Of a stretch of DNA of 64,000 bases, positions 44,401 through 52,467 are shown piece after piece. A model generated the notes under the pieces. It saw nothing but the letters and a program-made list of their open reading frames with translations, did no database searches and had not been told where the DNA came from. The first letter of the stretch is position 1. Every line of letters begins with the position of its first letter. The stretch is taken from the NCBI GenBank assembly GCA_012517355.1, contig JAAYVD010000074.1, positions 26,058 through 90,057 on the forward strand, given 5' to 3'. Source of the DNA: Candidatus Rifleibacteriota bacterium (GTDB lineage: Bacteria; Muiribacteriota; Ozemobacteria; Ozemobacterales; Ozemobacteraceae). A program made the translations under genes and the position numbers.

Positions 44401-44494
44401 ATGCATCACCTTCGACCTGGCCACCCAACAGGTCCTGGTGGCCGTTCCGATCTCCGGCAACCTCGCCTTCGTCCCCTTCACCACCGTGGAATAA
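41462..44494 (+). CDS. Large lipoprotein with carboxypeptidase-regulatory-like and Fn3 domains
   Basis: The 1010-residue protein has a lipobox 'VMAVGC' followed by eight Gly. Next come repeated beta-sandwich domains of carboxypeptidase-regulatory-like type (e.g. 'GTVSGIIKDTYGEPAVGYLV', 'SGSVSGTTTGFTDTYSNPL') and an Fn3-like domain near 595-685 ('NPDTTYQFGIVAKGFG'). A C-terminal beta-propeller-like region follows (690-1010). It is Thr/Ser/Asn/Tyr-rich and less GC-rich than its neighbours. It is likely a surface adhesin or binding protein. It ends at a clear terminator. Confidence 0.8.
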   Translation: MRKNYMALFTVVILLGVVMAVGCGGGGGGGGDATSPVAPVVNDGIQRADLSGTVTYLGNVVPNATVYLLKEATDTAVLSKRAAILGQPTPDTAALTADGNGFTTTTNANGQYLFSQVPVGNYTLTALADPVHQISMSVIVGAITNLDLALKPTGTVSGIIKDTYGEPAVGYLVYLSGTSYVGVTSMDGSFTIMNVPISSAPYTLLPAYQTSYAFKNSPVTVTVVAGANTSVGTIEMIYARGGITGFAYLPGATDHSGISVYCDGRSGTTDVNGSFTIGLIGFGQNTVSYSKYYNGEYYTGMQVITVNSLATATIPNVTLAPQSANTAKIDVTLDGLFSTGGTVYWRLYRLGDSSYYDSDYTTINATFSYSGLSTGTWQVVFTPVNSNYTLSNPAAGTTDRLASITVTAGGYATSSAVFSYKYSSLSGSVSGTTTGFTDTYSNPLTAELWRNGYSWYSAPVSGGAYSFSSSIATGVWSLVLSGAGYETGSQTVILNPGANTQNLTATPTFPTYSSYSLSGNVLTVTGTRFDVSTASLYIVRSGLTTGSLDYDSRTATTLVYDMTPYGPAAYSVYVQGEDGARTTSYANVSIPFSGSPTITSNVTTDVGTSTYALKWNNSFPGAASFTVRGISPAIAPVTLGQASSSYTFTGLNPDTTYQFGIVAKGFGISDSTESTITVTTKKVFTSDPTLLDTKVACGSFRGSQAYAGTIYSVVYNVPNYSMVTYNLTTGATSTATLVPPSGADFNSFHVNGNLYVVWKDSQIVTVQRFALTDLTTPTNSYATTIYTGSYGAVYGGRIATDTSNNLKILTWGMDGNTSGVFRSQITTANSTLGSPVETTGPLTNTTNDGNMIFTPVKGSSGQNYYAMSYQGSGSPEYQLYQSDLTTLEDSASLVALKDLTPSPVNGLLIVDSTRSYFLRPPNTFGFSISNPGSQAAIDDKGKMYFYESGPLSTLNRYSSTGSFLDSRTFYKGFTPTFGEKCITFDLATQQVLVAVPISGNLAFVPFTTVE

Positions 44495-44510
44495 CCACAG
44501 AGGTTCCCCA

Positions 44511-44547
44511 AACCGGGGGCCGGGTGACCGGTCCCCGGTTTTTCTTT
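44511..44547 (+). terminator. Rho-independent terminator
   Basis: AACCGGGG and CCCCGGTT form an 8-bp stem with a GC-rich loop, followed directly by TTTCTTT. It lies 16 bp after the stop of the large lipoprotein gene. The rest of 44548-44806 contains three imperfect 20-bp repeats (CTGGAAGCCG-type, 44551-44610) and no gene. Confidence 0.8.
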
Positions 44548-44806
44548 GTCTGGAAGTCGCCGCCTTGGGCTGGAAGCCGACACCATTGCCTGGAAGCCGA
44601 GCCTTTGCGTGAACTCAGACTTCATCCGTGCCGGTTGGTGCTCTTCTGCGATTTCACCGGTGTCCCGTCGGGCCCCTTCCGGCAGGCGCCCAATCCTTCT
44701 CTCTTCGGCAGGTGGTTCCGACACCGACGATGTCCTGCATCCGGCTCTTCATACCCACATTTGCCATGACGTCACGCTTCGACCTCGAGTGGATGCGCCG
44801 GCAAAG

Positions 44807-44837
44807 CGAAGACCCCCGCGGGTGGCGGAGGTCTTCG
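44807..44837 (-). terminator. Hairpin downstream of the zinc-ribbon gene
   Basis: CGAAGACCCCCGC and GCGGAGGTCTTCG form a 13-bp stem with one mismatch. On the minus strand it lies 26 bp past the stop at 44863. Confidence 0.5.
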
Positions 44838-44862
44838 ATCGGGGAGGGACAGGAGCGGGTGG

Positions 44863-45351
44863 TCAGGGGGCCGGCGGGGGGCCTTCCGGGGTGCCCGCGG
44901 CGGGGCCGGTGGCGGGGACGACGGGGGCGTTGCAGGCGGGGCAGTATTTCCAACCGGGTTTCAGGTCGGTCTGGCAGGACGGACACTTTCCGGCGGCTTG
45001 TACAAGTGATTTTCCACACCAGGGGCAGTTGTGGAACCGCGGGTCGGTCTCGCCGCCGCAGTGCGGGCAGAAGGCCTTGCCGCGCGCCTGGTCGGGGCGG
45101 GCGAGCAGGTAGATCATCAGGCCGAACACCCAGGTGAACAGGGTGAAGACGGCCCAGGCCATCGGCCGGTGGACCCCGCGCTCCTGCGCGTCGGCCAGCA
45201 CGAACACCGCCGGCGACAGGAACAGGAACAGCAGGATGCCCAGGGGCAGCAGGTGCAGCATGAAGATCTTCAGGATCAGCAGGCCGACCAGCGCCACGAA
45301 CGCATACACCAGGATCTTCTTGAGGGTCAGGTCCTCCGTGCGGAAATCCAT
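44863..45351 (-). CDS. Membrane protein with double zinc ribbon
   Basis: The 162-residue protein has membrane helices at about 12-30, 32-52 and 65-82. Two zinc ribbons follow: CPHC...CPWC (94-110) and CPSC...CPAC (122-140). It may be a small membrane regulator. The four CxxC pairs fit two treble-clef ribbons. The C-terminus is Pro/Ala-rich. The ribosome site is AAGGAGA. Upstream on the minus strand is a small GTTTC/GAAAC palindrome at 45399-45409. Confidence 0.72.
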   Translation of the reverse strand: MDFRTEDLTLKKILVYAFVALVGLLILKIFMLHLLPLGILLFLFLSPAVFVLADAQERGVHRPMAWAVFTLFTWVFGLMIYLLARPDQARGKAFCPHCGGETDPRFHNCPWCGKSLVQAAGKCPSCQTDLKPGWKYCPACNAPVVPATGPAAGTPEGPPPAP

Positions 45352-45515
45352 GGTCGTTCTCCTTCTCTTTCCGGCGACCCGGGCGGGCCGCCTGGCACGT
45401 TTCCGAAACTTTCCAAAAGGCCAGGTCTGGACGGGATTCCGGGCCGGTCACCCGGAGGAGCGGTTCGCGACCCGCTCCAGCACAGGGCTTCCCGGACGAT
45501 AGGCCATCCGGGGCA

Positions 45516-46406
45516 TCACCAGCAGGCGAGCACCCCCATCCGGCCGGCGAGCAGCCCGAACTGCCGGCCCACCCAGGCCACGAACGGGTGGGGGTCGTCC
45601 TTTCCCTTGATCAGCAGCGGGGCGGCCAGCAGGGCCGTGAAGCCGCCCACCGCGTAGAACAGCAGGAAGATTCCGTATTCGGCCACCAGCCAGCTGTCGA
45701 CGGGCAACCCCACCAGGCCGGCCACCTCGAGGAAGTGGGGCTGCCACGACGCCAGGCCGGCATACAGGCAGATGGCCAGCACCAGCAGATACGAATAGTT
45801 CACCAGCCGCCAGCCGAGGGAAAGGGGAACGGGTTCTGCCGGTTCGCCAGCGGCGGCCGGGGAGGCCCGGCGGGGAGGAACCTCCTGCGGGGTCTGCCGG
45901 ACGCGCCGCTCGACGGCCGTCCAGAGCCGGGCCAGGAGCACCCGGTCGCTCGTAGAGGCCGCCGGACTTCCAGGGAGGGCTCCGCCTTCTTGCGGGGAGA
46001 CTCCGGCCGCCTCGTCGGTCTGAAATCCGGCCACCTTGTCGGTCCGAAATCCGACCGTCTCGTCGGGCCTGGATCTGCCTTCCACACTGGGGCCTGCCTG
46101 GAGATCGGTCTTCTCGACCGTCCCCGGCAGGCCCGCCCGACGAACAGCCGGGGAGGAACCCACGCGGGCGCCGGAAGCCAGGTTCACGTCTTCCCGCCGG
46201 TCGGTGGCGGGCCCGGCCGGGTGTTCTGCCGAGTGGCCGGAGCGACCCAGGGTGAAAACCGTTCCGGCCAGGGATTCCCATTCCGCCAGGCAGTCGGGGC
46301 ATGCAGCCAGGTGGGCGGCAAGAACGGCCGGCGGCCGGGGGGGAACCTCGGCCAGCCCGTCGATCATCAGGAGCCGGGCTTCGTCACATCGCAGGGTCCG
46401 TTCCAT
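45516..46406 (-). CDS. Anti-sigma factor with N-terminal zinc-finger domain
   Basis: The 296-residue protein begins with a putative zinc-finger of HLAACPDC type (His31, Cys35, Cys38), as in ECF anti-sigma factors. A long Gly/Pro/Arg-rich linker (45-195) includes three tandem 8-residue repeats (GFRTDKVA-like). Three or four membrane helices (about 205-285) anchor it. It would hold the sigma factor inactive. It starts inside the sigma gene, overlapping it by 23 bases, which supports coupled expression. Confidence 0.82.
   Translation of the reverse strand: MERTLRCDEARLLMIDGLAEVPPRPPAVLAAHLAACPDCLAEWESLAGTVFTLGRSGHSAEHPAGPATDRREDVNLASGARVGSSPAVRRAGLPGTVEKTDLQAGPSVEGRSRPDETVGFRTDKVAGFQTDEAAGVSPQEGGALPGSPAASTSDRVLLARLWTAVERRVRQTPQEVPPRRASPAAAGEPAEPVPLSLGWRLVNYSYLLVLAICLYAGLASWQPHFLEVAGLVGLPVDSWLVAEYGIFLLFYAVGGFTALLAAPLLIKGKDDPHPFVAWVGRQFGLLAGRMGVLACW
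46006..46077 (-). repeat. 24-bp tandem repeat in the anti-sigma gene, three copies
   Basis: Units at 46006-46029, 46030-46053 and 46054-46077 share CTYGTCGGTCYGAAATCCG and keep the reading frame. Confidence 0.7.
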
Positions 46407-46962
46407 GGACCTTCTCCTTCGTCAGCACGTCGCGCAACTTCTTCAGGGCATAGAAGATGCGGCTTTTCACGGTTCCTTCGGGACAGTCGAGGATCTCGGC
46501 CATCTCGGGGATGCCAAGCCCTTCCAGGTGGCGCAGCACGAGCACCTCGCGGCAGTCCTCGGGCAGCCGCCCGAGGCCGGCGGTCACCCGGGCCACCTCG
46601 TCGAGGTGGAGGGCGACCTCCTCGGGGCCGACCCCGCTGGCCGGCACGGCTTCCTCGCCGACGGCCTGCAGCGAGACCTGGCCGCGCCCCTGGCGGACCG
46701 CCCGGGCCGCCCGCCAGTTGGCGATGACGCGGCCGGCCAGGCGGTAGATCCACGGGCGGGGCTTGCCGCGGGCCGGGTCGAACAAAGGAGCCCGCGTCCA
46801 CAGGCGTTCCATGATCTCCTGCACCACGTCCTCCACCTCCGCGCCATCGCCGATCATCCGCCGGGTGAACCGCAGCATGGCCGGGGCATACCGGTCGAAC
46901 AGGCTCCGGAAGGCGGCCAGGTCGCCACGTCCGGCGCTCTGCAGGAGTTGCCCGTCGTCCAT
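46384..46962 (-). CDS. ECF-type RNA polymerase sigma factor
   Basis: The 192-residue protein has sigma region 2 ('FRSLFDRYAPAMLRFTRRM' with 'EDVVQEIMERLW') and region 4 ('LPEDCREVLVLRHLEG' and 'EGTVKSRIFYALKKLR'). It directs RNA polymerase to a regulon, probably including its own operon. The start ATG (46962) was chosen because the upstream frame is a Ser/Pro/Phe-rich artefact of the purine-rich intergenic region. It overlaps the anti-sigma gene by 23 bases. Confidence 0.87.
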   Translation of the reverse strand: MDDGQLLQSAGRGDLAAFRSLFDRYAPAMLRFTRRMIGDGAEVEDVVQEIMERLWTRAPLFDPARGKPRPWIYRLAGRVIANWRAARAVRQGRGQVSLQAVGEEAVPASGVGPEEVALHLDEVARVTAGLGRLPEDCREVLVLRHLEGLGIPEMAEILDCPEGTVKSRIFYALKKLRDVLTKEKVHGTDPAM

Positions 46963-46979
46963 CGATCCATCCACACCCC

Positions 46980-47009
46980 TTGATACAGGAAAACCGGCGC
47001 CCGGTTCAA
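46980..47009 (-). promoter_or_regulatory. Possible promoter of the sigma operon
   Basis: On the minus strand TTGAAC (complement of 47004-47009), an 18-bp spacer and TATCAA (complement of 46980-46985). The distance to the start codon is about 18 bp. Confidence 0.35.
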
Positions 47010-47338
47010 AACAAAGTTGAGGCGAAAGGGGGAAGGAAGGATGGCGTAGGGAGGAGAGGAAAAACACCGAAGGAAGGGCAAGGAAACAGAGCAAGAACGA
47101 GGAACCGGAAAGGACAAGGAGAATGGGAGAAACTGGGGAAAGGGAGACCGGCGATCTCAGCCGGCGAGAAACCTTATTCCTAGAAACCGGGAAGAGGAAG
47201 GAGCGTGGGGGAATCGGGCTGGAAGACAAGAGAAACCCCGATGCTCGTCGGGGCAGGGTATTTCCTGGCCTGGCCGCCCGGAGACTATCGGGTGGAAGGG
47301 GATGGGCCGATATTCCTGGTATGCGCCCCGGAAACGTT

Positions 47339-48640
47339 ATGAGAGGGTGGTGTCTGGCCATCCTCGTTGGCATGGTGACGGCCTGGTGGGCTGGAAGCTT
47401 GCCCGGTCAGACATTCCAGGCCTCCTCTCCCGACCTGGCGGCGATCGTGGCCGTCCTGAAGGCCGACCCCCGGAACGTGAACGCCCTCAATGCCTACGGC
47501 ATCGAGCAGGCGCGGGCCGGCGACCTGATCGGGGCGATCCGCACCTGGCGCTACGCGATCGACCTCGCCCCGCGCTACGTCCATCTCTTCAACAACATCG
47601 GCAGCGCCCTGCGCCGCCTGGGCCACCTGAAGGACTCCCGCGACTGGTATCAGGCCAGCCTGCGCCTGCAGCCCACCTACTGGACCTGGTACAACCTCGG
47701 CCTGCTGCAGGAGGAGATGGGAAACCTCCCCGAAGCCCAGCAGTCCTACTGGGAGGCGGTCCGCCTGTTTCCCGCCTTCATGGCCGCCCGCGAACGGTAT
47801 CTGCGGGTCGAGCGGCTGCGCCGGGAAGCCCCGGCTGAGCCCCGGCCCGGCCCGTCCGTGGCCGCGAAGCCCCCCGTTCCGATCATGCCGGAGGCCGAAC
47901 CCGTCCGCCCCACGGTCACCGCCGTCCCCCGGCCGGAACCGGTTCCCGTCCCGCGCGGAACCAGCCGCCCCCCCGCGACGGAGGCCCTCACCGGGGAGAC
48001 CCCCGCCCGCGAATACGAGCAGGTGCGGCTGCCGGGCGACGCGGGGGGCCAGGTGTTTTTGACCTTCGACGGCGGGGCCGACGCCGACGGGGTGGAGCCG
48101 ATCCTGGCCGCGCTGGCAGCGCGCCGGGTCCGCTCGACCTTCTTTTTGACCGGGCAGTGGGTGAAATCCTTTCCCGACCTGGCCCGCCGTATTTTGGCCG
48201 AGGGCCACGAGATCGCCAACCACAGCATGAGCCACAAGAACATGGCCGGCTGGGGGAAAGAGACGATCGCCGCCGAACTCGAGAAGGCCGAGGCGGTCTT
48301 CGTGGCGGTGACGGGACGGCGCGGGGCGCCGTTCTTCCGCTTCCCCTTCGGGGCCCAGAACGCCCGCGTCGAGCGGCTGACCGAGGAACTCGGCTACCGC
48401 CCCGTCTACTGGACCATCGACACGATCGACTGGCAGGAGCCGCCCGTGCAGCGGATCATCGACAAGGTGACGACCCGCATCCGGCGCGGCGCGGTGGTGC
48501 TGATGCACGTCGGCGGCCGCAACGGGCCGAAAGCGCTGCCCACCATCCTCGACAACCTGCTGGCCCGCGGTTTTCGCCCCGACCGGCTTTCGGGCCTCGA
48601 CCCCTCGCAGTTGGCCACCCTGCCCACCATCGGCGGCTGA
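47339..48640 (+). CDS. Secreted TPR protein with polysaccharide deacetylase domain
   Basis: The 433-residue protein has a signal peptide (about 1-22). TPR repeats lie at about 30-160 ('NALNAYGIEQARAGDLIGAI') and a Pro/Arg linker at 165-225. The NodB deacetylase domain is at 235-430: 'VFLTFDGGADADG' (catalytic Asp), 'HEIANHSMSH' (metal His pair), 'FFRFPFGAQN' and a C-terminal 'VVLMHVGG'. It would remove N-acetyl groups from peptidoglycan or a polysaccharide in the envelope. The TPRs may recruit it. The start is uncertain (47321 is an alternative). It converges on the LOG gene. Confidence 0.85.
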   Translation: MRGWCLAILVGMVTAWWAGSLPGQTFQASSPDLAAIVAVLKADPRNVNALNAYGIEQARAGDLIGAIRTWRYAIDLAPRYVHLFNNIGSALRRLGHLKDSRDWYQASLRLQPTYWTWYNLGLLQEEMGNLPEAQQSYWEAVRLFPAFMAARERYLRVERLRREAPAEPRPGPSVAAKPPVPIMPEAEPVRPTVTAVPRPEPVPVPRGTSRPPATEALTGETPAREYEQVRLPGDAGGQVFLTFDGGADADGVEPILAALAARRVRSTFFLTGQWVKSFPDLARRILAEGHEIANHSMSHKNMAGWGKETIAAELEKAEAVFVAVTGRRGAPFFRFPFGAQNARVERLTEELGYRPVYWTIDTIDWQEPPVQRIIDKVTTRIRRGAVVLMHVGGRNGPKALPTILDNLLARGFRPDRLSGLDPSQLATLPTIGG

Positions 48641-48689
48641 GGCGGCCCGCCGGGAAGGACAGCACCCTCCGGACCCGGACCGGGCAGGG

Positions 48690-49292
48690 TCAGTCGTGTT
48701 CCCCGATCTTCGGCGGGAAGGAAGGGGGCCCGCCGCCCGCGGCGAGCAGTTCGAGCGCTTCCTCCGGGGTGGCGGCCACCCCCAGCAGCGACAGGTGCCC
48801 GGCCTTGAGGGTGTGCTCGGCGACGCCGTGGCGCAGCATGGCCAGCAGCGGTTCGTAGTAGCCGCCGGTATTCAGCAGGACGATGGGCTTGTGGTGTTTG
48901 CCGAGCTGCTTGAGCGCCAGGGTGTCGAACAACTCGTCGTAGGTACCGATGCCGCCAGGCAGCACGAGGAAGGCGCCCGACCGCTCGATCATCGTCCCCT
49001 TGCGGGTGCGCATGTCGGGAACGGCGACGACCTCGTCGAGTTCCGGGTGGGCGATTCCCCTCTCGACCATGAATCCCGGGACGATGCCGATGACCCGGCC
49101 CCCCGCCGCCTTGTGGGCGTCCGCGGTGATCTTCATCAGGCCACAGGTGGTGCCGCCGTAGACGAGGTCGAGGCCGGCCTCAGCCAGCAGGCGGCCGGCC
49201 CGCGCCCCCGCCTCCTTGATGGCGGGGGAGACGTCGGCGCTCGACGCGCAGTAGACACAGACGGCGGCAGGCTGCAACGGATGGCGTTTCAT
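48690..49292 (-). CDS. LOG-family phosphoribohydrolase-like protein
   Basis: The 200-residue protein matches the LOG/TIGR00730 family: 'AVCVYCASSADVSPAIKEA', 'LVYGGTTCGLM', the nucleotide-binding 'LPGGIGTYDELF' (canonical PGGxGTxxE) and a C-terminal helical cap. LOG enzymes release adenine from AMP or cytokinin nucleotides. The physiological role in bacteria is often unclear. Its start is at 49292, and the -10 box ends 7 bp before it, so the mRNA may be leaderless. Confidence 0.88.
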   Translation of the reverse strand: MKRHPLQPAAVCVYCASSADVSPAIKEAGARAGRLLAEAGLDLVYGGTTCGLMKITADAHKAAGGRVIGIVPGFMVERGIAHPELDEVVAVPDMRTRKGTMIERSGAFLVLPGGIGTYDELFDTLALKQLGKHHKPIVLLNTGGYYEPLLAMLRHGVAEHTLKAGHLSLLGVAATPEEALELLAAGGGPPSFPPKIGEHD

Positions 49293-49299
49293 GGCGGGA

Positions 49300-49328
49300 A
49301 GTATACCGGAATCGGGGCGGGTTGGCGA
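49300..49328 (-). promoter_or_regulatory. Possible promoter of the LOG gene
   Basis: On the minus strand TCGCCA (complement of 49323-49328), 17-bp spacer, TATACT (complement of 49300-49305). It is very close to the start codon. Confidence 0.4.
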
Positions 49329-49364
49329 TCGGGAAGACGTTTCCGGACCTCCGCGGGCAGGCCT

Positions 49365-49393
49365 TTCCCTGACAGCGACCGGCATGATAGGAT
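49365..49393 (+). promoter_or_regulatory. Possible promoter of the third sensor phosphatase
   Basis: TTCCCT at 49365-49370, 17-bp spacer, TAGGAT at 49388-49393. Confidence 0.4.
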
Positions 49394-49466
49394 GGCCGGG
49401 ACCACCCACGGTGCCCCCATTCCACGACCCGACTCCGCTCCTGTGCCGGAGTGGCGGGAGGGCGAG

Positions 49467-49523
49467 ATGTCTCGCATTGCCATCGGTTCCCTCGAGGTGT
49501 GGCCCGCCCGGGAAATGGCCTGA
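49467..49523 (+). CDS. Possible 18-codon leader peptide
   Basis: A short frame (MSRIAIGSLEVWPAREMA) is preceded by GGGAGGGCGAG, a better ribosome site than that of the big gene. It ends in TGATG, so its stop overlaps the start of the sensor phosphatase. This suggests translational coupling. It could also be chance. Confidence 0.35.
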   Translation: MSRIAIGSLEVWPAREMA

Positions 49524-52351
49524 TGACTTCCCATTGGCGTTGGCTCCTGACCGTGACGATCTTCCTGGCCCTCCCGTTTCTCGTCTTCTTCGTCGCCATC
49601 AGCCGGATTTGGGACGGCATGGAGGAAGAGGACGGGATCAGGCACCGGAAGGTTCTGACCACCCGGAGCGTCCTCCTGGCAGCACGTCTGGAGGTGCCCA
49701 ACTGGTTCCGGCACCGGCTCCGCCGGGCCGGTCGTGTCCTGGCCCAACCGCACCGGAGCGGAGCGGCAATCCAGGAGGGACTGGCCCGCCTGTTCCCGCC
49801 TTCCCTGGGCCCACATCTCTCGGTGTGGGCCTTCGACACCTCGGGAACCGTGGTGTTTTCCACCCGGCCTGACCGGGCCCCTGGCCCGGAAACCGACCTG
49901 TTCCAATTCCTGTCGGGGTATCTCCAGACCGGCCCTGCCGTCCTCCTGGGCGAAACCGGCCGATGGGAACGGGTGGCCCGATTCCTGGGCGTCCCCCCAG
50001 ACGGTCGGCCGTTCCTCCGACAGCCTGCCGTCAATTCCCCCTCCGGCATGTGGTTCGACTGGCCCGGATCTTCGGGGATGCTGGTGGCCAGGGGAGGCGG
50101 GGTCATCCTGACGGGCGTCATCCATCCTCAGCGAGGGGCACGTGCCATCGTGGATGGGTGGGGGCTCCACTCATTCAAGCAACGGAACCGGAACCGGTTG
50201 CTGTCGGCGGGAGTGATTCCCTCCTTTCCTTCGGGCGACCTGACCGGCCTTCCTGCCTCGGTGCGGGCCGCCTGCCTGGACTTCCTGCTGACCGGAGCCC
50301 GGACGTTCGCCTCCGCCGACGACCTCGTGGCCCTCTTTTCCCGGGACGACGGCAGCCTGTTATGGGTGCAACGACCCATGCCCCGGGGTCGTTTTGGCCG
50401 GTTCCGGGAACTGCTGTTCGGGTCTGGCCTGCTGCTGGTGTTCTCCCTGTCCCTCCAGATCTGGAGGGTGTTGAACGGTCTGGATCCCTTCTGGGCATCG
50501 CTGCAACACCAACTCCCCGTCTTGTTCCTCTTCGTCACCGCCATTCCGGTTACCCTCACCGTCCTGTTCGGCGGTGAGTGGATCTTCCGGAAGGCGTCCC
50601 AGGCAGCCGTTACGCTCGACCATCAGGTCCGGTCGCACCTCGTCGCCATCGATCGGGAGATCGCCGGATACGGGATCCGGTTGCCGGCAGGCCCGGGGGC
50701 CACGACGGTGGGAGGTCGCCCGTCCTCCGGTGAGATCCAGGTCCTGGCCAGTATCAGGCAACACCTGGGAGCCACCACGGTCATGTGGCAGTCGGGATCC
50801 ACCACCACGGCGCTGGGAGCCCTGCCCGAAACCTTCCTCCGACGAGGGATACACCACGGGGAACCGGGCCCAGGCCCGGGCCCCGACTCCGGGGCAGAGG
50901 CCCTCCGGCACGTCTGCCGGGCTCGACAACTGCGGACCGGTCTGCTCACCGGTCATTGGGTGGCCGGCCCCTGTGCGATGCGCGAAACGAGCGTTTCGCG
51001 CCGCCATCCGTGGCGGCAAGGGGGCACTTCCGACGTCGTGTCGGTCGGCCCCCACCCCGTTTTCCCCGAAGGCGTCTGGACGTTCCATTGGGAACCTGAG
51101 GCCTGGGCCCGCCGTCATCTGGCACGACAGATCGCCCGGCTGTGGCGAAGCATTCCCAGGCTGTCCCTGGTGGCCTACCACCGCGACTCCGGTGGACTGC
51201 TGGACTTCCGCCAACCTGCCGCCCGGTCCATCCCCGAGACCCTGCTGCGACGGCTGGGGGAATCCCTTCTGGAAACGGGGGTGGGGGAGGCCCGGGAACT
51301 CCGGATCGGCAGCCGGCGCTGGCTCCTCATCGGTGAGCCCGGCCGCCGGCATGACAAGATGGCCTTCATCGCCATCCTCCCCCGGGATGTTCCCAGGGAG
51401 ATGGTCCACGGACAACTGCTCAGCTTCCGGGCGGTCCACGCCCTTCCCCTGCTGTTGGCCATCCTGCTGGGCCTTCTCACCGGCCGACGGTTCCTGTCCC
51501 CTGTGCGCAGCCTCCTCACGGGTTTGGAGGCCATCCGGCAGAGGGTCTTCACCTTCCGTCTGCAGGCCGGCCATGGCGAGGAGTTCGACACCCTCGCCGC
51601 CACCTTCAACTCGGTCATGGAAAGCCTGGCCGACCTCGAGTCGGGTCGGATCGTCCAGACCAGCCTGCTTCCCGCCCGCAACCTGCGGGCGGGGCCGTTC
51701 TCCGCCTTCGGGCAAACCCGTTTCGCCACGGAACTGACGGGCGACGTCCTGGCCGTCGGGCAGACCCCTTCGGGGAGCCTCTCCCTGTTCATCGGGGACA
51801 TGGCGGGGCATGGGGTGGGGGCCGCCCTGGGCATGGCCATGGCGAAGGGGATCATCTGCCGGGAGATGGCGGCCGGGACCGCCCCGGACGGCATCATGGC
51901 GGTGCTCCATGCCGTGCTGGGACAGTTCCTGCGGGGCCGCCGCATGCTGACCTGCTGCCTGGTCACCGTGGATCCCGACCAGAACCGGGTGGCCGTGCTC
52001 AATGCCGGCCACCCGTCCCCGGTCCTGTATCTTCCCGGGGAGGCCCCCGCGCCCATGCCCATGCCATCGCTCCCCCTGGGTGAGGTGCGGCGGTTGCGGC
52101 TGGCAGAGCGGGAATTCCCCATGCCCGCCGGCAGCCGCCTCCTGCTCTACACCAACGGGATGTTCGAGATCCAGTGCGGGGGGAAACCGCTGGGCCTGCC
52201 GGCCCTGGTCCAGCTGGGAGCATCCTGCTCCCCGACCGATCCGGTGGCGGCCTGCTCCGATCTGCTCACCGCCGTGCTGACCCAGCCAGGGATAGAAAAC
52301 CAGACGGATGACATGACCGTCCTGTTCCTCCTGCGGGGAGACGACCGGTAG
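49523..52351 (+). CDS. Membrane sensor phosphatase, HAMP plus SpoIIE/PP2C domain, with internal repeat insertion
   Basis: The 942-residue protein has the same plan as the pair at 16.6-22.6 kb. Membrane helices are at about 7-27, 296-315, 329-355 and 637-657, then HAMP (657-705) and a PP2C domain. Motifs are mostly kept: LTGDVLAV near 736, GDMAGHG near 758, NAGHPSP near 830, 'TNGMFE' near 876 (Asn where Asp is usual) and DDMTVLF at the end. Residues about 480-510 are encoded by one copy of the palindromic element, in frame. The start ATG overlaps the stop of a possible leader peptide. Confidence 0.82.
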   Translation: MTSHWRWLLTVTIFLALPFLVFFVAISRIWDGMEEEDGIRHRKVLTTRSVLLAARLEVPNWFRHRLRRAGRVLAQPHRSGAAIQEGLARLFPPSLGPHLSVWAFDTSGTVVFSTRPDRAPGPETDLFQFLSGYLQTGPAVLLGETGRWERVARFLGVPPDGRPFLRQPAVNSPSGMWFDWPGSSGMLVARGGGVILTGVIHPQRGARAIVDGWGLHSFKQRNRNRLLSAGVIPSFPSGDLTGLPASVRAACLDFLLTGARTFASADDLVALFSRDDGSLLWVQRPMPRGRFGRFRELLFGSGLLLVFSLSLQIWRVLNGLDPFWASLQHQLPVLFLFVTAIPVTLTVLFGGEWIFRKASQAAVTLDHQVRSHLVAIDREIAGYGIRLPAGPGATTVGGRPSSGEIQVLASIRQHLGATTVMWQSGSTTTALGALPETFLRRGIHHGEPGPGPGPDSGAEALRHVCRARQLRTGLLTGHWVAGPCAMRETSVSRRHPWRQGGTSDVVSVGPHPVFPEGVWTFHWEPEAWARRHLARQIARLWRSIPRLSLVAYHRDSGGLLDFRQPAARSIPETLLRRLGESLLETGVGEARELRIGSRRWLLIGEPGRRHDKMAFIAILPRDVPREMVHGQLLSFRAVHALPLLLAILLGLLTGRRFLSPVRSLLTGLEAIRQRVFTFRLQAGHGEEFDTLAATFNSVMESLADLESGRIVQTSLLPARNLRAGPFSAFGQTRFATELTGDVLAVGQTPSGSLSLFIGDMAGHGVGAALGMAMAKGIICREMAAGTAPDGIMAVLHAVLGQFLRGRRMLTCCLVTVDPDQNRVAVLNAGHPSPVLYLPGEAPAPMPMPSLPLGEVRRLRLAEREFPMPAGSRLLLYTNGMFEIQCGGKPLGLPALVQLGASCSPTDPVAACSDLLTAVLTQPGIENQTDDMTVLFLLRGDDR
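50964..51054 (+). repeat. Palindromic element copy 11 (orientation A), inside the third sensor phosphatase
   Basis: GCGCGAAACGAGCGTTTCGCG, CCGCCATCCGTGGCGG, CAAGGGGGCAC and TTCCGACGTCGTGTCGGTCGG. Translated as 'AMRETSVSRRHPWRQGG'. Confidence 0.88.
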
Positions 52352-52443
52352 GAGAACGGGCGAGTTGCCTCCCGGCTGACCGCCAGCCCTCCGGGGCCGG
52401 CCGGGGTCGATGGGGAAGGCCAGGACTGGCGATGAAGCGGGGT

Positions 52444-52467
52444 GGAAGCCCCCCCGGGTTGGCTTCC
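52444..52467. terminator. Hairpin downstream of the third sensor phosphatase
   Basis: GGAAGCC and GGCTTCC form a 7-bp stem with a 10-base loop, followed by TTC. It lies 92 bp after the stop. The gap 52352-52685 otherwise shows only the glyS promoter. Confidence 0.35.

Noticed and set aside
44551..44610. Three imperfect 20-bp repeats after the terminator
   Set aside because: They are short and diverged, with no link to a gene or to the other repeat families.
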